DNA from: Dyadobacter fanqingshengii
GTDB taxonomy: Bacteria > Bacteroidota > Bacteroidia > Cytophagales > Spirosomataceae
Reading direction: 5' to 3'
Assembly: GCF_023822005.2 (NCBI RefSeq)
Contig: NZ_CP098806.1
Coordinates: 5,826,501 to 5,890,500 of the forward strand
DNA length: 64,000 nucleotides
Of this stretch, positions 60,701-64,000 are shown in pieces (the stretch's first letter is position 1; each line of letters opens with the position of its first letter). The position numbers were made by a program, and so were the translations under genes. The notes beneath the pieces are model-generated. The model searched no databases. It worked only from the letters and a program-made list of their open reading frames with translations, and had not been told where the DNA came from.

Positions 60701-63016
60701 ATGAAAAATTACATCACCCATGATGAATGGTGTATCGTGGAAAATGGCTTCCACGCTGAATATAATGAGATAACCGAAAGCTTAATGAGCCTGGGCAATG
60801 GCCGGATGGGCCAGCGCGGGAACTTTGAAGAACATTATTCAGGCAAATCTTTACCCGGTAACTACGTGGCAGGGGTTTACTTTCCTGACAAAACACGCGT
60901 GGGCTGGTGGAAAAATGGTTATCCCAATTATTTCGCCAAAGTGCTGAATGCCTGTAACTGGATTGGCATTGATATCAGGATCGGCGCGGAAATGCTGGAT
61001 CTGAACACCTGCGAGATCGAAACATTCAGCCGTGTCTTGAACATGAAAGAAGGCGTTCTCGAACGAGTAACAACCGTAAAACTGGCAGAAGGCAGACGGA
61101 TCAAAATCCATTCAAAACGCTTTTGCAGCATGGCGGACGACGAATCCGGTGCGATCAGTTACAAGCTAACGCCGCTGAATTTCAGTGATAACATTACCAT
61201 TACGCCATATCTGGACGGAAATATAAAGAACCGGGATGCCAATTACGATGAGTCTTTCTGGAATGAGGTGCACAAGGAAACGGGCTTTTCACAGGGTTAC
61301 CTGATCCTCGAAACCAAACCCAATCCGTATGGCGTGGAATTGTTCCGGGTAGCGACAGGGATGGCGTTCGATATTAAGCTCAATGGGCTGAAAGCCGGGT
61401 ATCAGTCGTTGCCTGTCAAGATGGATAAATATGTGGCCGGGACGGTTAAAATGGAGGTGAAAGAGGGCCAGGAGCTTAGCGTATATAAGTATGGGGTTAA
61501 TCTTTCCTCTACCAATTATCCAACGGAAAAATTAGTGGAAGAATGCAAAGCTTATGTTGCAAGGATCGCTGAGGAAGGATTTGATCAGTTGCTGGAAGCG
61601 CATATGCAGGCATGGGCCACTAAATGGGAGCGAAACGACATTACCATTGAAGGCAACATTGCGGCTCAGCAAGGCATCCGTTTTAACATTTTCCATTTGG
61701 GACAAACTTACACCGGTGAAGACGAACGTTTAAATATCGGCCCGAAAGGATTTACCGGAGAAAAATACGGCGGCAGCACCTATTGGGATACCGAAGCTTA
61801 TTGCATCCCGTTCTACTTGTCAACTGCTGAACAAAAAGTCGCGCGTAACCTGCTCGTTTACAGATACAAGCAATTGGATAAGGCCATTGAGAACGCAGAA
61901 AAGCTTGGTTTTTCCGACGGGGCAGCGCTTTATCCTATGGTAACAATGAATGGCGAGGAATGCCATAATGAATGGGAAATCACCTTTGAAGAAATCCACA
62001 GAAACGGTGCAATTGCCTATGCTATTTACGATTACACACGTTACACGGGCGATGAAAGTTATGTAAATGATGAGGGCCTTGAAGTTCTGATCGGCATTTC
62101 CAGGTTTTGGAAACAGCGCATTAACTGGTCTGAGGAGAAAGGGCAATATGTGATGTTGGGTGTAACCGGTCCGAATGAGTATGAGAATAATGTAAACAAC
62201 AACTGGTATACCAATTACATTGCCTGCTGGACATTGCGTTACACGCTGGAAATCATCGGAAAATTATGGACGCAGGATTCCCGCAAGCTTAACGAGATCA
62301 TTATCAGGACCAATTTCAGCCTGAACAGCGAAATGGAGGCGTGGAAGCACATTGTTGAAAATATGCATTTTCCATACGATGAAAAAAGGCAGGTTTATTT
62401 GCAGCAGCAAGGGTTTCTGGACAAGGAAATCCTGACCGTAAGTGACATTGCAGGCGAGCGTCCGATCAATCAAAACTGGTCCTGGGATAGGATTTTGCGT
62501 TCCTGCTTCATCAAGCAAGCGGATGTTTTGCAAGGGCTTTACTTCTTTGAAGATGAATTTCAAATGGCCGATATCAAACGCAATTTTGAGTTTTACGAGC
62601 CTATGACCGTCCATGAATCCTCGTTATCGCCTTGCGTTCACGCTATTTTGGCTGCCAGAATAGGCTTGAAGGAGAAGGCTTACGAAATGTATGTGCGCAC
62701 GGCAAGACTGGATCTGGATGATTATAATAATGATACTGAGGACGGTTTGCACATCACTTCCATGGCCGGCACCTGGATGAGCATTGTGAAAGGATTTGCG
62801 GGGCAGCGCGTGAAAGATGGCTTGTTGGTCCTGAATCCTTATGTGCCTGAGCAATGGAGTTCTTATTCCTTCCGAATCGGTTTTCAGGGAGCAGCACTGC
62901 TGGTTTCGGTTTCGAAGACGGGCGTCTATATTCAGAACACGTCGGGCAAATCACTGACCATTATGCTTCGGAACCAGCGCTTGTTCATAGATGCATTTGG
63001 GAGCGCCAAGGTGTAA
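60701..63016 (+). CDS. GH65-family phosphorylase, probably maltose phosphorylase
   Basis: The 771-residue enzyme has the GH65 plan: an N-terminal beta-sandwich domain (YITHDEWCIVENGFHAEYN, SLGNGRMGQRGNFEEHY), an (alpha/alpha)6 catalytic barrel and a short C-terminal beta domain. The general-acid glutamate lies in GVTGPNEYENNVNNNWYTN (about residue 490), close to Glu487 of the Lactobacillus brevis maltose phosphorylase. GPKGFTGEKYGGSTYWDTEA and RPINQNWSWDRIL also agree. It would phosphorolyse maltose to glucose and beta-glucose-1-phosphate for the pgmB product. Kojibiose or trehalose phosphorylase is possible but less fitting. No signal peptide is present. Confidence 0.9.
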   Translation: MKNYITHDEWCIVENGFHAEYNEITESLMSLGNGRMGQRGNFEEHYSGKSLPGNYVAGVYFPDKTRVGWWKNGYPNYFAKVLNACNWIGIDIRIGAEMLDLNTCEIETFSRVLNMKEGVLERVTTVKLAEGRRIKIHSKRFCSMADDESGAISYKLTPLNFSDNITITPYLDGNIKNRDANYDESFWNEVHKETGFSQGYLILETKPNPYGVELFRVATGMAFDIKLNGLKAGYQSLPVKMDKYVAGTVKMEVKEGQELSVYKYGVNLSSTNYPTEKLVEECKAYVARIAEEGFDQLLEAHMQAWATKWERNDITIEGNIAAQQGIRFNIFHLGQTYTGEDERLNIGPKGFTGEKYGGSTYWDTEAYCIPFYLSTAEQKVARNLLVYRYKQLDKAIENAEKLGFSDGAALYPMVTMNGEECHNEWEITFEEIHRNGAIAYAIYDYTRYTGDESYVNDEGLEVLIGISRFWKQRINWSEEKGQYVMLGVTGPNEYENNVNNNWYTNYIACWTLRYTLEIIGKLWTQDSRKLNEIIIRTNFSLNSEMEAWKHIVENMHFPYDEKRQVYLQQQGFLDKEILTVSDIAGERPINQNWSWDRILRSCFIKQADVLQGLYFFEDEFQMADIKRNFEFYEPMTVHESSLSPCVHAILAARIGLKEKAYEMYVRTARLDLDDYNNDTEDGLHITSMAGTWMSIVKGFAGQRVKDGLLVLNPYVPEQWSSYSFRIGFQGAALLVSVSKTGVYIQNTSGKSLTIMLRNQRLFIDAFGSAKV

Positions 63017-63153
63017 AAGTAGTTCTAGTTTCGATAATCTTATTTATTTAAAAAATTATATTTTAAGCAGATTCTATTAAACGGTGACCGGAAATATTGT
63101 AAATCTGGAAGTTAACTCGTAGGTTCGGTCTTTTGAGCCATCTTTTTTTGGTA

Positions 63154-64000
63154 ATGGTACAAAAGATTCGCCTGCTGTTTAATTTAAGTATGTTGCTGAT
63201 GCTGACGCTCTTAACTCGCGGAGCTGCATTTGCACAGGATTTTAATGAATGCCAGCGAATCCTTAAAGATCTTCTTCCCGTTTTCAACCGCTCTTTCGAA
63301 GAAAATAATCCCGCATTACTGCGCGACGAAGCATATCAGAGAGGCATACGCAACTTACAAGCAGCATACGCATTGTATCACAAACAGGCTTTCCAGCCGT
63401 CGGATTCCGTGCAGCGCATGAACAATGAAGCGGTGATCCTGGCCTTGCTTGGTAATCATCAAAAAGCCTTTCATATCATGGAAGAACTGGACCTGAGCAC
63501 CCAGGATCCACATTTACATTACAACAGAGGACTTTTTAGCTTGCTATCCGGCAAGTACGACGCAGCCAGAAACGATTTTGCAGACGCGCCAGGCGGCACA
63601 CAAGCCACATTGAATACACTGGTTTCCTACGCAAAACAGAAAAAATACGCCGACGCGCTCGGGTATGCAAATGGCAATAGTGCAAAAAACACACATGGAA
63701 AATGGAATTACAACCTGGGAATGGTTTATAAATTCAATAATCAATTTTCCGAAGCTGTGGACGAAATGGCGACGGCCATCCGCCAGAAAGACGAAATGGC
63801 CTACCGGTTGCAAAGAGGCGACATCCTGATGCGAACGGGCAATGAGAAGAAAGCAGTAAAAGATTTTGAAAAAGTCTCTCGAACGCATTTGAAAGCGCAG
63901 ATCCGCTATGCCAATGCATTGTTATCACTCAACCAGTTCGGCGCGGCAAAAGCGGTTTTTGAAAAATATCTTGAAACAGACGACCGTACATTCCGGGGCG
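63154..64000 (+). CDS. Exported tetratricopeptide-repeat protein, 5' part only
   Basis: The frame from the ATG at 63154 is open to the right edge (282 codons). A signal peptide (LLFNLSMLLMLTLLTRGAAFAQ) is followed by helical TPR-like repeats, for example NNEAVILALLGNHQKAFHIM, HYNRGLFSLLSGKYDAARND, YNLGMVYKFNNQFSEAVDEM and AYRLQRGDILMRTGNEKKAV. The motifs show the Trp/Leu-Gly-Tyr-Ala-Phe-type spacing of TPR pairs. The protein is probably periplasmic and a binding scaffold; what follows in its C-terminus is outside the window. Spacing from the GH65 gene is 137 bases, without a clear terminator. Confidence 0.82.
   Translation, partial: MVQKIRLLFNLSMLLMLTLLTRGAAFAQDFNECQRILKDLLPVFNRSFEENNPALLRDEAYQRGIRNLQAAYALYHKQAFQPSDSVQRMNNEAVILALLGNHQKAFHIMEELDLSTQDPHLHYNRGLFSLLSGKYDAARNDFADAPGGTQATLNTLVSYAKQKKYADALGYANGNSAKNTHGKWNYNLGMVYKFNNQFSEAVDEMATAIRQKDEMAYRLQRGDILMRTGNEKKAVKDFEKVSRTHLKAQIRYANALLSLNQFGAAKAVFEKYLETDDRTFRG

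Noticed and set aside
1-64000. CRISPR arrays, insertion sequences, rRNA operons
   Set aside because: No regularly spaced direct repeats, transposase genes or rRNA-like sequences were noticed in the window.

Overview
The window looks like chromosomal DNA of a Gram-negative Bacteroidota bacterium, most likely order Cytophagales and close to Dyadobacter/Spirosomaceae. This is inferred from gene content and signals: promoter elements of the TTG-N17-23-TAnnTTTG(CA) type, near absence of Shine-Dalgarno sequences, a Bacteroidota-type ParE, an ECF sigma factor followed by an anti-sigma/beta-barrel protein, a DUF4136 lipoprotein, DUF1460, and ThuA and CocE secreted proteins. No rRNA, prophage, insertion sequence or CRISPR array was seen. 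Coding density is high; every gap between genes is under 300 bases.

Layout. 1-4.2 kb: the end of an SxtJ-like membrane protein, an exopolyphosphatase/GppA phosphatase, an ECF sigma factor with its membrane partner, and an Lrp/AsnC regulator. 4.2-17.7 kb: mostly housekeeping genes (cobalamin-dependent methionine synthase, NupC-type nucleoside transporter, YihY/BrkB protein, SppA, SixA, XerD, AroQ, secreted M14 peptidase). 17.8-18.8 kb: a tRNA-Glu followed by a HicAB toxin-antitoxin pair with a clear operator. 18.8-28.6 kb: hydrolases, many exported (MBL-fold, CocE/NonD, ThuA, purple acid phosphatase), a cobalamin-type radical SAM enzyme, NagA, a pentapeptide-repeat protein and thioredoxin.

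28.6-46.2 kb, minus strand: a tightly packed 15-gene surface-polysaccharide locus. In transcription order it encodes a Wza-like SLBB exporter, a Wzz-like chain-length/co-polymerase protein, the Wzm/Wzt ABC transporter (Wzt with a C-terminal carbohydrate-binding extension), a DegT aminotransferase, a membrane glycosyltransferase, WbqC, a NeuD-like acyltransferase, several glycosyltransferases (one a paralogue that has lost its DxD motif), a Wzy/WaaL-like protein and an acyltransferase-3. Together these could make a nucleotide-activated amino sugar, assemble and acylate a glycan, and export it.

46.4-64 kb: ParE, PheA (chorismate mutase/prephenate dehydratase), a three-gene minus-strand group (DUF4136 lipoprotein, small barrel protein, and an unrecognised 720-residue membrane-anchored protein), DinB, an OmpR-type two-component system flanked by two possible small transcripts, MscS channel, DUF1460 amidase-like protein, and a maltose/alpha-glucan module (GH13 amylase divergent from beta-phosphoglucomutase and a GH65 maltose phosphorylase). 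A TPR protein runs off the right edge.

The most distinctive signals are regulatory or degenerate rather than a wholly new system: an Lrp-consensus palindrome upstream of metH, an operator set between the -33 and -7 elements of hicAB, a putative pseudo-glycosyltransferase inside the polysaccharide operon, an envelope-spanning anti-sigma/barrel fusion, and several terminator-bounded non-coding stretches.
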